Part shown: in pieces, positions 12,957-24,384 of the stretch | Layout: every line of letters begins with the position of its first letter | Position numbering within the stretch: the stretch's first letter is position 1 | Made by a program: the position numbers and the translations under genes | Assembly (NCBI RefSeq): GCF_003337425.1 | Contig: NZ_QPJU01000001.1 | Location: forward strand, 462,978 to 526,977 | Reading direction: 5' to 3' | Source of the DNA: Extensimonas vulgaris | GTDB lineage: Bacteria > Pseudomonadota > Gammaproteobacteria > Burkholderiales > Burkholderiaceae_C | Length of the DNA: 64,000 nucleotides | Notes under the pieces: generated by a model | Seen by the model: only the letters and a program-made list of their open reading frames with translations | Told to the model about the DNA's origin: nothing | Database searches by the model: none

Positions 12957-12988
12957 GCATGCTGTCTGCTCTGCGGCAAACAGCACGA
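12957..12988 (-). promoter_or_regulatory. Intra-operon hairpin between bphA1 and bphA2
   Basis: A hairpin (GCTGTCTGC...GCAAACAGC) homologous to the terminator-like one after the second bphA1. Here it precedes bphA2, so it may reduce read-through or stabilise the upstream mRNA. Confidence 0.4.
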
Positions 12989-13016
12989 AAAGTCTCCAAG
13001 CCTGGGGTTCAGGGGT

Positions 13017-14405
<1,389 letters not shown>

Positions 14406-14427
14406 CTAGTACCCAAACTGCCAACAC

Positions 14428-14460
14428 AAAAAAGCCCGGCGCATGCGCGCACTCACCGGG
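14428..14460 (-). terminator. Intrinsic terminator at the end of bphX
   Basis: On the minus strand, CCCGG...CCGGG forms a GC-rich stem with inner GCGC pairing, followed by CTTTTTTG. It overlaps the bphX stop and lies 35 bp before bphA1, so it could attenuate transcription into the dioxygenase genes. Confidence 0.6.
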
Positions 14461-14863
14461 CCGCCTTCACCACTGCACGCCTGGCGTACAGCGCCCAAAC
14501 GATCCACACAGGGTGAATCACCAAAGTCGTCAATCCGAAGGCCATGGCCTCATGGCTCCAGACGATGCTGTAGATGTCCCACAGGGCATCGACCACCTCG
14601 GTGGCGATGACGATGTCGAACACCGCCAGGTAGCGCAACGGGTCGCGCGCACCCCACAAGGCCACGATGCCGATGGCGCCCAGCTGCAGACCCACGACGG
14701 CCCAGGCGTCACTGAGCAACCGAAAGCCGGGCGTGGCTGCGTCAGGCACGAAGCCTGGGTACATCTGGCTGAACAGTGAGGCCGAAGCAAACGGCAGCGT
14801 GCCCAGCAGGTTCGCCAGGTAAAAAAGACCCAGCGCCCACAGAAAGATGCGTCCTTGCTTCAT
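14453..14863 (-). CDS. BphX-like membrane protein
   Basis: 136 residues with about four hydrophobic segments (near 5-22, 50-68, 78-98 and 108-125). It resembles the BphX family, small membrane proteins found in bph operons whose function is unknown. The start MKQGRIFLW was chosen over an ATG 33 bp upstream because the first membrane segment follows directly and the extra residues are polar. It is the first gene of the leftward catabolic operon. Confidence 0.6.
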   Translation of the reverse strand: MKQGRIFLWALGLFYLANLLGTLPFASASLFSQMYPGFVPDAATPGFRLLSDAWAVVGLQLGAIGIVALWGARDPLRYLAVFDIVIATEVVDALWDIYSIVWSHEAMAFGLTTLVIHPVWIVWALYARRAVVKAAR

Positions 14864-15079
14864 GCCTGCTCCGGAGATGATTGTGGTTGGCGGCAAAATC
14901 TACTGAACATGTGTTCGATGTTCGGCAATTCTCCAACTAATAAATCATTTAGGAATAAGTGGAAACCCTAAATAAATCTCGATATTTTTCTTGTTACCAT
15001 CAAAAGGCGCTTTTCTTGGTGCCTGCTCTTTCTTGGCTGTAGGGTGGGTGTTGCTTTTACGTTCTGACCTCATTGACCT
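14864..15079. promoter_or_regulatory. Divergent control region between bphX and the GntR-type regulator
   Basis: A 216-bp gap, AT-richer than its surroundings. It holds a perfect 7-bp inverted repeat ATTTAGG/CCTAAAT (14947-14953 and 14967-14973, centres 20 bp apart). It also holds a direct repeat AATAAATC (14939-14946 and 14971-14978) spaced 32 bp, and GAACA-TG-TGTTC at 14905-14916. These are candidate operators for the adjacent regulator. Promoter boxes are not clear enough to name. Confidence 0.5.
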
Positions 15080-15787
15080 ATGCTCCATGACATTGCCCTT
15101 CCCGTTGCGTCTTCCGGAGCAGAGGATGCGCCGCGTACGCTGATAGAGATGGCCTACCACGGCCTACGCCGCGCCATCATCGACGGCAAACACGCACCCA
15201 ATGAGCCGCTGCGCGTCGAGCACCTGAAAAAGACCTATCAAGTCAGCGCGGGCACCTTGCGTGAGGCCTTGGCGCTGCTGGTGTCGGATGCGCTGGTGGT
15301 CACGCAGGGCTACCGCGGCTTCAAAGTGGCGCCGATGTCACTGCAGGACTTGGCCGACTTGTGCCGCGTGCGCACCTTGATCGAGTGCGAGGCCGTGCGC
15401 GAGAGCATGCAGCAGGGCAAGGATGAGTGGGAGGCGGGGGTAGTGGCCGCGTACCACAAGCTCTCGCGCGCCGAGGAGCGACTGTTCGTGGATACCATCA
15501 GCGCCTTTGATGAGTGGGAAGTGCGCAACCGCGAATTCCATGAGGCTTTGGTCTCTGCCTGTTCATCATCCTGGCTGCGCCGCATGCGCGCAGTGCTCTA
15601 TCAACTGGCCGAGCGCTACCGGCGTCTCTCGGCTTTCGAAGGTGCGCCGCCGCAGGAGGTGCATGACGAGCATGCTGAAATCTACGCCGCAGTGATGGCG
15701 CGCGATGTGGCGCGCACGACCGAACTGCTGGACAGGCACATTCACCATGCTTACACAGCCATTCGCGCAAGCAATTTGCTGAAGTAG
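15080..15787 (+). CDS. GntR-family (FadR/FCD) transcription regulator, BphS-like
   Basis: 235 residues. The N-terminal winged helix-turn-helix (about 20-85) includes [16 protein letters not shown], the recognition segment [19 protein letters not shown] and [11 protein letters not shown]. The C-terminal all-helical FCD domain has conserved metal/effector residues ([28 protein letters not shown]). In KKS102 the bph operon is repressed by the GntR-family protein BphS and induced by a pathway intermediate. Position and family suggest the same here, but this is inferred. It is transcribed away from the catabolic operon. Confidence 0.8.
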   Translation: MLHDIALPVASSGAEDAPRTLIEMAYHGLRRAIIDGKHAPNEPLRVEHLKKTYQVSAGTLREALALLVSDALVVTQGYRGFKVAPMSLQDLADLCRVRTLIECEAVRESMQQGKDEWEAGVVAAYHKLSRAEERLFVDTISAFDEWEVRNREFHEALVSACSSSWLRRMRAVLYQLAERYRRLSAFEGAPPQEVHDEHAEIYAAVMARDVARTTELLDRHIHHAYTAIRASNLLK

Positions 15788-15827
15788 ACCGACGTTTTTC
15801 TCCTTGACCCATTCGAAGCAACACACC

Positions 15828-17054
15828 ATGTCCCCTGAAGCATTGAAGTCCCCCGTCGTCGTCCTCGGCGCCGGCTTAGCCGCCGTTTCGTTTGCCACCG
15901 AGCTGCGCCAGGCCGGCTATGCAGGCCTGCTCACCGTGGTCGGCGACGAAGCCGAGCCGCCCTACGACCGCCCGCCCCTGTCCAAGGACTTCATGGGCCA
16001 TGGCGACGCCGAAAAAATCCGCCTCGACCACAAGCGCGCGCCCGAGGTCGAATGGCTGCTGGGCGTATCTGCGCAGTCGTTCGACCCACAGGCGCACACG
16101 GTGGCGCTGTCGGACGGGCGCACGCTGCCCTACGGCACGCTGGTGCTGGCCACGGGCGCGACGCCGCGCACGCTGCCCGCCTTGCAGGGTGCGCCCATGC
16201 CCGTGCACACGCTGCGCACGCTCGAAGACGCACGGCGCATCCAGGCCGGGCTGCGAGCGCAGGCGCGGCTGTTGATCGTGGGCGGCGGCGTGATCGGGCT
16301 CGAGCTTGCGGCCACGGCGCGCGCTGCGGGCGCCAGCGTGACGCTGGTCGAAACCCAGCCGCGCCTCATGGGCCGCGCGGCCTCTCCCACGCTCTCGGAC
16401 TTCGTTGCGCGCTACCACGCGGCGCAGGGGGTGGACTTGCGCTTTGGCCGCAGCGTCGCGGGCTTTGACGACGGCGCCGTGCTGCTCGACGACGGCACGC
16501 GCATCGCGGCCGACATGGTGGTCGTGGGCATAGGCGTGGTGCCCAACGACGCGCTCGCGCGCGCGGCCGGGCTGGCCTGCGACGATGGCATCTTCGTCGA
16601 CGCTTTTGGGCGCACCACCTGCCCCGATGTCTATGCCATAGGCGACGTGACGCGCCAGCGCAACCCCTTGAGCGGGCGCTTCGAGCGCATCGAAACCTGG
16701 TCGAACGCGCAAAACCAGGCCATCGCGGTGGCGCGCCACCTCGCCGATCCGGCCGCGCCTGGATACGCCGAACTGCCGTGGTACTGGTCCGACCAGGGTG
16801 CGCTGCGCATCCAGGTGGCGGGGCTGGCGAGCGGCGACGAGGAAATCGTGCGCGGCGAGCTCTCCATCGACGCGCCCAAGTTCACGCTGATCGAGCTGCA
16901 AAAGGGCCGCATCGTGGGCGCCACCTGCGTGAACAACGCGCGCGACTTCGCGCCGCTGCGCCGATTGCTCGCAGCCGGCGCGCAGCCCGACCGCGCCGCG
17001 CTCGCCGACCCGGCCACCGATTTGCGCAAGCTCGCGGCCGCCGTGGGCGCTTGA
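15828..17054 (+). CDS. bphA4: Ferredoxin reductase of biphenyl dioxygenase
   Basis: 408 residues. It passes electrons from NADH through FAD to the Rieske ferredoxin BphA3. The FAD motif is [17 protein letters not shown], the NADH motif [17 protein letters not shown], and the second FAD contact [14 protein letters not shown]. As I recall, the sequence is close to identical to the structurally solved KKS102 BphA4, with the same length. The ATG at 15828 was preferred to an upstream TTG at 15804. It is the only pathway enzyme transcribed with the regulator rather than with the main operon. Confidence 0.95.
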   Translation: MSPEALKSPVVVLGAGLAAVSFATELRQAGYAGLLTVVGDEAEPPYDRPPLSKDFMGHGDAEKIRLDHKRAPEVEWLLGVSAQSFDPQAHTVALSDGRTLPYGTLVLATGATPRTLPALQGAPMPVHTLRTLEDARRIQAGLRAQARLLIVGGGVIGLELAATARAAGASVTLVETQPRLMGRAASPTLSDFVARYHAAQGVDLRFGRSVAGFDDGAVLLDDGTRIAADMVVVGIGVVPNDALARAAGLACDDGIFVDAFGRTTCPDVYAIGDVTRQRNPLSGRFERIETWSNAQNQAIAVARHLADPAAPGYAELPWYWSDQGALRIQVAGLASGDEEIVRGELSIDAPKFTLIELQKGRIVGATCVNNARDFAPLRRLLAAGAQPDRAALADPATDLRKLAAAVGA

Positions 17055-17175
17055 GTGCATGCACGTGACCGGCGCGTAGCTCAGGGAAAACCCGCGCACC
17101 GGCGCGGTGCGGCGTTTCTAGAATGAGCAAGGCCCCGTTTCTCGCGGGGCCATGCTCTATCTAGGAGACACATTC

Positions 17176-18258
17176 ATGGATCGTCGTTCGCTCATCAAAA
17201 ATGCCGGCATCGCCGGAGTGCTCGCCGCGGGGGCGGCACCTGCGGTGCATGCGCAGCAGGCCATACGCTGGCGGCTCGCGTCGAGCTTTCCGCGCTCGCT
17301 GGACATCGTGTATGGCTGTTCGGAGCTTTTCTCCAAAATGGTCAAGAGCATGTCGGGCGGCAAGTTCGAGATCACCATCCACAGCCCCGGCGAGCTGATG
17401 CCGGCTTTTGGCGTATTCGACGGCGTGCAAAGCGGCTCGGTCGAAATCTGCCACACCATGGGCTACTATTTTTATGGCAAGAACCCGGCGTTTGCGTTGA
17501 GCTCTTGCGTGCCTTTCGGCCTCAATTCGCGGCAGATGACGGCCTGGCTCATGCACGGCAACGGGCGCAAGCTCGTGAACGAGTTTTACGCGCAATACGG
17601 CGTCACGAGCTTTTTCGGCGGCAATACGGGCACGCAGATGGGTGGCTGGTTTCGCAAGGAGATCAAGACGCCGGCCGACTTCAAGGGTTTGAAGATGCGC
17701 ATGGGCGGCGGACTGATCGGCGAGGTGGTGCAAAAACTCGGCGCCGTACCGCAGAACATCCCGGGCGGCGAGGTCTATACCGCGCTCGAAAAAGGCACCA
17801 TAGACGCCGCCGAGTGGGTGGGCCCCTACGACGACCAGAAGCTCGGCTTCAACCGGGTGGCGCCGTATTACTACTACCCCGGCTGGTGGGAGGGCGGGCC
17901 GAACGTGGACTTGTTCGTCAACCAGAAGGCGCTCGCGGCGCTGCCCGACGAATACAAGACCATCCTCGAGGCGGCTTCGATCTACCTGCACACCAACGTG
18001 CAGGCCAAGTACGACGCCTCGAACCCGGCGGCGCTCAAGCAGCTCGTTGCGGCCAAGACCAAGGTGCTGCCGTTTTCGCAGGCCATCATGGAAGCTTCGT
18101 ACAAGGCTTCGATGGAAGTGTTTGCCGAAAACGACGCCAAGAGCCCCGAGTGGCGCAAAATCTACGCCGACATGCGCGCCTTCCAGCGCGACGAGGTGCT
18201 GTGGTTCCGCTTTGCCGAGGCCTCGTTCGACGGCTTCATGTTCCGGCAAAAGCTCTGA
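17176..18258 (+). CDS. TRAP-transporter substrate-binding protein (DctP family)
   Basis: 360 residues with a twin-arginine-like N-terminus (MDRRSLIKNAG) and a signal region ending APAVHAQ. The periplasmic DctP fold follows: WRLASSFPRSLDI, the arginine-containing FKGLKMRMGGGLIGEV motif that binds the substrate carboxylate, GGEVYTALEKGTIDAAEW, and a WWEGGPNVDLFV stretch typical of the keto/hydroxy-acid subgroup. No DctQ or DctM membrane genes are adjacent, so its partners must lie elsewhere. A GC-rich hairpin (17131-17151) and a TAGAAT box precede it. Confidence 0.88.
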   Translation: MDRRSLIKNAGIAGVLAAGAAPAVHAQQAIRWRLASSFPRSLDIVYGCSELFSKMVKSMSGGKFEITIHSPGELMPAFGVFDGVQSGSVEICHTMGYYFYGKNPAFALSSCVPFGLNSRQMTAWLMHGNGRKLVNEFYAQYGVTSFFGGNTGTQMGGWFRKEIKTPADFKGLKMRMGGGLIGEVVQKLGAVPQNIPGGEVYTALEKGTIDAAEWVGPYDDQKLGFNRVAPYYYYPGWWEGGPNVDLFVNQKALAALPDEYKTILEAASIYLHTNVQAKYDASNPAALKQLVAAKTKVLPFSQAIMEASYKASMEVFAENDAKSPEWRKIYADMRAFQRDEVLWFRFAEASFDGFMFRQKL

Positions 18259-18277
18259 CCACTGCCCGGGATGGGAC

Positions 18278-19210
18278 TCAGCGGCTCACGGCGCGGCGCG
18301 CGGCGCGCGTGCACACGAAGATGCCGCCGACGACGAGCGCCGTGCCCGCGGCCATCCACGGCGTGAAGGGCTCATCGAGAAGCCACACGCTCATGAAGAT
18401 GGTCGAAAGCGGCCCCACCATGCCGATCTGCGCTGCCGCGCTCGCGCCTATGCGCTCTATCGCCATCATCATCAGCAGGATGGGCGCGGCGGTGCACAGC
18501 GTGGCGTTGAGCAGCGACAGCCACAGCACGGGCGGCACGACGACGGCGGCCGCGAGCGGCCGCGTCAGCGCAAAGTGCAGCAGACAGCACAGGCAGGCCA
18601 CGGTGCTTGCCAGGCCCACGAGCCGCAGTGAGCCCAGCTGGCGCACCAGCGCATCGCTGTGCACCAGGTACACGGCATAGCTGAGCGTGCTCAGCAGCAC
18701 GAGCAGCGTGCCCCAGGCCACGTGTGCGCCTTGTACGTGGACTTCGAGACCGAACACCAGCACCACGCCGCAATAGCTGATCGCCATGCCCAACAGCTGC
18801 CCCCAGCGTATGCCGCGGCCATACACGATACGGCCCAGCAGCATCACGAGCGTGGGGTTCAGGTAGAGGATGAGCCGCTCCAGGCTGGCGCTGATGTAGC
18901 GCAGCCCCTCGAAATCGAGCAGGCTCGCGAGGTAGTAGCCCGTCACGCCGAGCGCGAGCACGCCCAGGCGCTCGCGCGCCGTCAGCCGCGGGCGGCCCCG
19001 GCCCGCCCACCAGGCCATCAGCACGAACATCGGCAGCGCGAACAGCATGCGGTACATCAGCAGCGTGATGGCGTCGGCGCCATAGCGAAAACCGAGCTTG
19101 ACGATGATCGCCTTGGCGCTGAAGCCGACCGCGCCGAGCAGCGCAAGGATGAGTCCGGATGCTATTTTTTCGTTAGCTGCTTGCGCTTGCTGTATCTGGG
19201 CTGAGGGCAC
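18278..19210 (-). CDS. EamA-family (DMT superfamily) transporter
   Basis: 310 residues with about ten membrane segments arranged as two EamA repeats. The first begins at SGLILALLGAVGFSAKAIIV, the second near GTLLVLLSTLSYAVYLV. The motif SLERLILYLNPTLVMLLGRI closes the first repeat and PFTPWMAAGTALVVGGIF the second. Such proteins export metabolites or amino acids; the substrate cannot be read from sequence. It converges with the DctP gene and stands alone. Confidence 0.85.
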   Translation of the reverse strand: MPSAQIQQAQAANEKIASGLILALLGAVGFSAKAIIVKLGFRYGADAITLLMYRMLFALPMFVLMAWWAGRGRPRLTARERLGVLALGVTGYYLASLLDFEGLRYISASLERLILYLNPTLVMLLGRIVYGRGIRWGQLLGMAISYCGVVLVFGLEVHVQGAHVAWGTLLVLLSTLSYAVYLVHSDALVRQLGSLRLVGLASTVACLCCLLHFALTRPLAAAVVVPPVLWLSLLNATLCTAAPILLMMMAIERIGASAAAQIGMVGPLSTIFMSVWLLDEPFTPWMAAGTALVVGGIFVCTRAARRAVSR

Positions 19211-19242
19211 TTTTTACTTAAATAATAGACTGGGGATCGCGT

Positions 19243-20754
19243 TCAGTCCTCGACAAAGGCTTCTTCGCGCTTGCTTTTCACGGATGGCAGCAGCACGATC
19301 ACCAGCAGCAGCGCGGCCACGGCGAGCAGGCCCGCAGAGATCGGCCGCGTGACGAACACGCCCCAGTCGCCGCGCGAGAGCAGCAGCGCACGGCGCAGGT
19401 TCTCTTCCATCATGGGGCCGAGGATGAAGCCCAACAGCAGCGGCGCAGGTTCGGTGCCGAGTTTGTGAAAAAGGTAGCCAATGAGCCCGAACGCGCCCAC
19501 CATCCATACGTCCCAGGTGGTGTTGTTGGTCGAATACACGCCGATCGCGCAAAACAGCACGATCGCCGGGAACAGCCAGCGGTAGGGTACGGTGAGCAGC
19601 TTGATCCACATGCCGATCAGCGGCAGGTTCAGGATCACCAGCATCGCGTTGCCCAGCCACATCGAGGCGATCAGCCCCCAGAAGAGCTCGGGGTTGCTGC
19701 TCATGACCTGCGGGCCGGGCTGGATGTTGTGGATGGTCATCGCGCCCACCATCAGCGCCATCACGGCATTGGGCGGGATACCCAGCGTGAGCAAGGGGAT
19801 GAACGAGGTCTGCGCGCCCGCGTTGTTCGCCGACTCGGGCGCCGCGACGCCGCGGATGTTGCCCTGGCCGAAGGGCACCTCGCCAGGGCGCACGCGGGTT
19901 TTCTTCTCGACCGTGTAGGCGGCAAATGAGGCCAGCAGGGCTCCACCGCCGGGCAATATGCCCAGCGCCGCGCCCAGGCCGGTGCCGCGCAACACGGCGG
20001 GGATCATGCGCTTGAAGTCCTCCTTGGTTGGAAACAGGCCTTGCACCTTGGCGGCGAAGACTTCGCGGCTGCCCTCGGGATGCGAAAGGTTGGCGATGAT
20101 CTCGCCATAGCCGAATACGCCCATGGAGATCGCGACGAAGCCAATGCCGTCGGTCAGTTCAGGGATGTCGAAGCTGAAGCGCGCGACACCCGAGTTCACG
20201 TCGGTGCCCACCAGGCCCAAAAGCAGCCCGAGCACGATCATGCCTATGGCCTTGAGCAGCGAGCCCGAGGCCAGCACCACCGCGCCGATCAGGCCCAGCA
20301 CCATGAGCGAGAAGTATTCGGCCGGGCCGAACTTGAAGGCGACTTCGGTCAGCGGCGGCGCAAAGGCCGCGAGGATCACCGTGCCCACGCAGCCCGCAAA
20401 GAACGAGCCCAGCCCCGCCGCTGCGAGCGCCGGCCCGGCGCGGCCCTTGCGCGCCATCTGGTAGCCGTCGATCACCGTGACCACGGACGAGGATTCGCCG
20501 GGCAGGTTCACGAGGATCGCCGTGGTCGAGCCACCATACTGCGCGCCGTAGTAAATGCCCGCGAGCATGATCAGCGCCGACACCGGCGGCAGCGCGTAGG
20601 TGGCCGGCAGCAGCATGGCGATGGTCGCCACCGGGCCTATGCCGGGCAGCACGCCGATCAGCGTGCCCAGCAGGCAGCCGACAAAGCAGTAAATCAGGTT
20701 TTGCGCCGTGAACGCGACGCCGAAGCCGAGCGCGAGGTTGTGAAAGAGTTCCAT
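19243..20754 (-). CDS. tctA: Tripartite tricarboxylate transporter, large membrane subunit TctA
   Basis: 503 residues with about 11-12 membrane segments. The TctA hallmarks are GVLPGIGPVATIAMLLPATY near the N-terminus, GGSTTAILVNLPGESSSVVT, and the repeated FIPLLTLGIPPNAVMALMVGAM in the second half. With TctB and a periplasmic TctC it imports carboxylates such as citrate. TctB lies 14 bp upstream; no TctC is adjacent. Confidence 0.93.
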   Translation of the reverse strand: MELFHNLALGFGVAFTAQNLIYCFVGCLLGTLIGVLPGIGPVATIAMLLPATYALPPVSALIMLAGIYYGAQYGGSTTAILVNLPGESSSVVTVIDGYQMARKGRAGPALAAAGLGSFFAGCVGTVILAAFAPPLTEVAFKFGPAEYFSLMVLGLIGAVVLASGSLLKAIGMIVLGLLLGLVGTDVNSGVARFSFDIPELTDGIGFVAISMGVFGYGEIIANLSHPEGSREVFAAKVQGLFPTKEDFKRMIPAVLRGTGLGAALGILPGGGALLASFAAYTVEKKTRVRPGEVPFGQGNIRGVAAPESANNAGAQTSFIPLLTLGIPPNAVMALMVGAMTIHNIQPGPQVMSSNPELFWGLIASMWLGNAMLVILNLPLIGMWIKLLTVPYRWLFPAIVLFCAIGVYSTNNTTWDVWMVGAFGLIGYLFHKLGTEPAPLLLGFILGPMMEENLRRALLLSRGDWGVFVTRPISAGLLAVAALLLVIVLLPSVKSKREEAFVED

Positions 20755-20768
20755 GATGATTCCTCTGC

Positions 20769-21257
20769 TCAGCCAGCGATGAAGCTGGGCCAGACCTGAA
20801 ATTGCAGCTTCAGCGCCCAGACGAAAGCCGCATAACTGCCCACGGCCAGAATCGTCGCGAGGATCGCCACTTCGAGCGGCTTGAACTGATCACCCGCAAG
20901 GCTCGCGATGAAGGTCAGCGCGTAGATCGCGACGATCAGCCCCATGGGCGGAATACCCAGGTTGGGCAGGCCGCCGAGCAAGATGCCAAACGCAAAATTG
21001 GCCGCAAGGATGAAGACGAGCGGCTTCCAGGCCCAGCGGCCGATGGGGTCGCCATCCTCGGTTTCGACCGTGGTGGCCTTGAAGGTCACGACCGCGCCTA
21101 TGAGCGCGAGCAGCACACCCAGCAGCAGCGGGAAGTAGCCCGGCCCCATGCGCGCGCCCGTGCCGATCTGATAGTTGGTCGATCCCCAGGCGAAAGCTCC
21201 GCCGACCGCCATGAACATGAGGCCGGCGAAAAAGTCCTTCTGGCTTTTGATTTTCAT
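20769..21257 (-). CDS. tctB: Tripartite tricarboxylate transporter, small membrane subunit TctB
   Basis: 162 residues with four membrane segments. The typical start KDFFAGLMFMAVGGAFAW is followed by ARMGPGYFPLLLGVLLALIGAVV, the TctB signature. The start MKIKSQK was chosen over a longer frame because the family begins about ten residues before the first helix. It is translated just ahead of tctA. Confidence 0.92.
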   Translation of the reverse strand: MKIKSQKDFFAGLMFMAVGGAFAWGSTNYQIGTGARMGPGYFPLLLGVLLALIGAVVTFKATTVETEDGDPIGRWAWKPLVFILAANFAFGILLGGLPNLGIPPMGLIVAIYALTFIASLAGDQFKPLEVAILATILAVGSYAAFVWALKLQFQVWPSFIAG

Positions 21258-21322
21258 GCAACGTCTCCTTCCGAATGAAGCGCCCGATTGTGGCGTTTTT
21301 GGGAGCGTATTCTGGCGCCAAT

Positions 21323-22039
21323 TCATGCGCTGCCACGCGCGCGACTGCCGAAAATACCCGTGCCCACGCGTACCATGGTGCTGCCCGCGTGGATCGCGGC
21401 CTCGAGGTCTGCGGTCATGCCCAGCGACAAGGTGTCGAAGTGTTCCAAGCCGGCTGCGCCTTGCGCGCGGATATAGTCAAAAAGGCGCTTGGCCCGCATG
21501 TGAACTTCCAATTGCGCTTCGAAATCGGGAGCTTGATCGGGGATGCACATGAGTCCGCGCACGCGCAGCTGCGGCAACCGCACCACGGCAAGGGCCAGAT
21601 CGAGGGCCGCGGTCGCAGGTACCCCGGCCTTGCTCGGTGCAGCGTCGATGTTGACTTGAATGCACACTTGCAACGGCGCCAGGTGGGCAGGCCGCTGCGC
21701 GGCGAGGCGTTCGGCAATCTTGAGGCGGTCTATCGTCTGCACCCAGTCGAAGTGCTCGGCCACGAGGCGCGTCTTGTTGCTCTGGATCGGCCCTATGCAG
21801 TGCCACTGCAGCGCAGCCCAGCCTGCCATGCGCAGCGCCTGGATTTTTTCGACGCCCTCTTGAATGTAGTTTTCACCGAACGCCCGCTGGCCCGCGGCTG
21901 CGGCCTCGGCCACGGCTTGCGCGTCAAAGGTCTTGGAGACGGCGAGCAGCGAAACCGTTGCCGGATCGCGTCCTGCAGCGGCGCAGGCCTTGGCCAGGCG
22001 CGCGCGCACCCGTTGGAGATTGTCTGCAATCGTGGTCAT
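21323..22039 (-). CDS. Pyridoxal-phosphate homeostasis protein YggS
   Basis: 238 residues of the YggS/PROSC family, an alanine-racemase-like barrel that binds PLP without known catalysis and affects vitamin B6 balance. The PLP lysine lies in LLAVSKTF; FGENYIQEGVEKI, WHCIGPIQSNK, the LSLGMTADLEAAI motif and TMVRVGTGIFGSR complete the family pattern. The start MTTIADNL was chosen. It is divergent from pilT with 48 bp between them; a yggS-pilT neighbourhood is common in proteobacteria. Confidence 0.92.
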   Translation of the reverse strand: MTTIADNLQRVRARLAKACAAAGRDPATVSLLAVSKTFDAQAVAEAAAAGQRAFGENYIQEGVEKIQALRMAGWAALQWHCIGPIQSNKTRLVAEHFDWVQTIDRLKIAERLAAQRPAHLAPLQVCIQVNIDAAPSKAGVPATAALDLALAVVRLPQLRVRGLMCIPDQAPDFEAQLEVHMRAKRLFDYIRAQGAAGLEHFDTLSLGMTADLEAAIHAGSTMVRVGTGIFGSRARGSA

Positions 22040-22087
22040 AATGATTGCCAAGCCTACCAAAGCCTAACCGACGAGACCGAGGGAACC

Positions 22088-23131
<1,044 letters not shown>

Positions 23132-23173
23132 AAAACGCCGGATATTCAAGCGGCGTCAACGGAGTACCCAGCA

Positions 23174-24310
23174 ATGGAACGCGATCAGGCCAGTAAATTC
23201 ATCAACGATTTGCTCAAACTGATGATCAATCGCAACGGCAGCGATTTGTTCATCACCGCCGATTTCCCACCGGCGATCAAGGTCGATGGCAAGGTGACCA
23301 AGGTTTCGGCCCAGCCCTTGTCGGCGACGCACACCATCGCACTGACGCGCTCGATCATGAGCGATAAACAGGTGGCCGAATTCGAGCGCACCAAGGAGTG
23401 CAATTTCGCGATCTCGCCAGCAGGAATCGGGCGCTTTCGTGTGAACGCCTTCGTGCAGCAGGGCAAGGTGGGCATGGTGCTGCGCACGATTCCACTCACG
23501 CTGCCGACCATCGATGGTTTGGGCCTGCCCCAGGTGCTCAAAGACGTGGCCATGACCAAGCGCGGCCTGTGCATCGTCGTCGGTGCCACGGGCTCGGGCA
23601 AATCGACCACGCTCGCGGCGATGGTCGATTGGCGCAACGAAAACTCCTTCGGCCATATCGTTACGGTGGAGGATCCGGTCGAATTCGTGCATCCGCACAA
23701 GAACTGCGTAGTGACGCAGCGTGAGGTCGGGTTGGACACCGACTCCTGGGAAGTGGCACTCAAAAACACGCTGCGCCAGGCGCCCGACGTGATTCTGATG
23801 GGCGAGATTCGCGACCGCGAAACCATGCAAAACGCGATCATGTTCTCCGAGACGGGGCACCTGTGCATGGCTACATTGCACGCCAACAATGCGAATCAGG
23901 CATTCGATCGCATCGTGAACTTTTTCCCCGAAGATCGGCGTGCGCAGTTGCTCATGGACTTGTCGCTGAACCTGCGCGCCATGATCTCGCAGCGCTTGGT
24001 TCCCAGGCAGGACGGCAGAGGGCGCGTCGCTGCGGTCGAGGTGATGCTCAATACACCCTTGATTGCCGATTTGATTTTCCGCGGCGAGGTGGTGGAGCTC
24101 AAAGAAATCATGAAGAAAAGCCGCAACCTCGGTATGCAAACTTTCGACCAGGCGCTTTTCGACGCGTTCGAAGGGGGCTTGATCAACTACGAGGACGCGC
24201 TGCGCAATGCCGACTCGGTCAACGACCTGCGCCTGCAGATCAAACTCAACAGCCAGCGCGCCAAATCGCCCGACCTTGCCGCGGGCACCGAGCATTTCGC
24301 CATCGTTTGA
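23174..24310 (+). CDS. pilU: Type IV pilus retraction ATPase PilU
   Basis: 378 residues, a PilT paralogue that assists retraction. The Walker A motif is GATGSGKST (137-145), followed by VTVEDPVEFVH, the Walker B ILMGEIRD, and the HIS-box-like LCMATLHANNANQ. The C-terminal extension beyond the ATPase core and the segment LIADLIFRGEV distinguish PilU. It is transcribed with pilT. Confidence 0.94.
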   Translation: MERDQASKFINDLLKLMINRNGSDLFITADFPPAIKVDGKVTKVSAQPLSATHTIALTRSIMSDKQVAEFERTKECNFAISPAGIGRFRVNAFVQQGKVGMVLRTIPLTLPTIDGLGLPQVLKDVAMTKRGLCIVVGATGSGKSTTLAAMVDWRNENSFGHIVTVEDPVEFVHPHKNCVVTQREVGLDTDSWEVALKNTLRQAPDVILMGEIRDRETMQNAIMFSETGHLCMATLHANNANQAFDRIVNFFPEDRRAQLLMDLSLNLRAMISQRLVPRQDGRGRVAAVEVMLNTPLIADLIFRGEVVELKEIMKKSRNLGMQTFDQALFDAFEGGLINYEDALRNADSVNDLRLQIKLNSQRAKSPDLAAGTEHFAIV

Positions 24311-24384
24311 TGTTTTTGCTCTTTTCGCGCCCGGGGCGCCCGAGCCACCGGGGCACGGGCAAATTCTTTTTTTGAAGGTCTCTC

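Noticed and set aside
17131-17151. A riboswitch or terminator before the DctP gene
   Set aside because: Only a 7-bp GC stem without a T-run or any recognisable aptamer; noted as a hairpin only.
21275-22087. N-terminal extension of PilT by about 270 codons
   Set aside because: The extension is antisense to yggS; the PilT family starts at the GTG at 22088 with a ribosome site.
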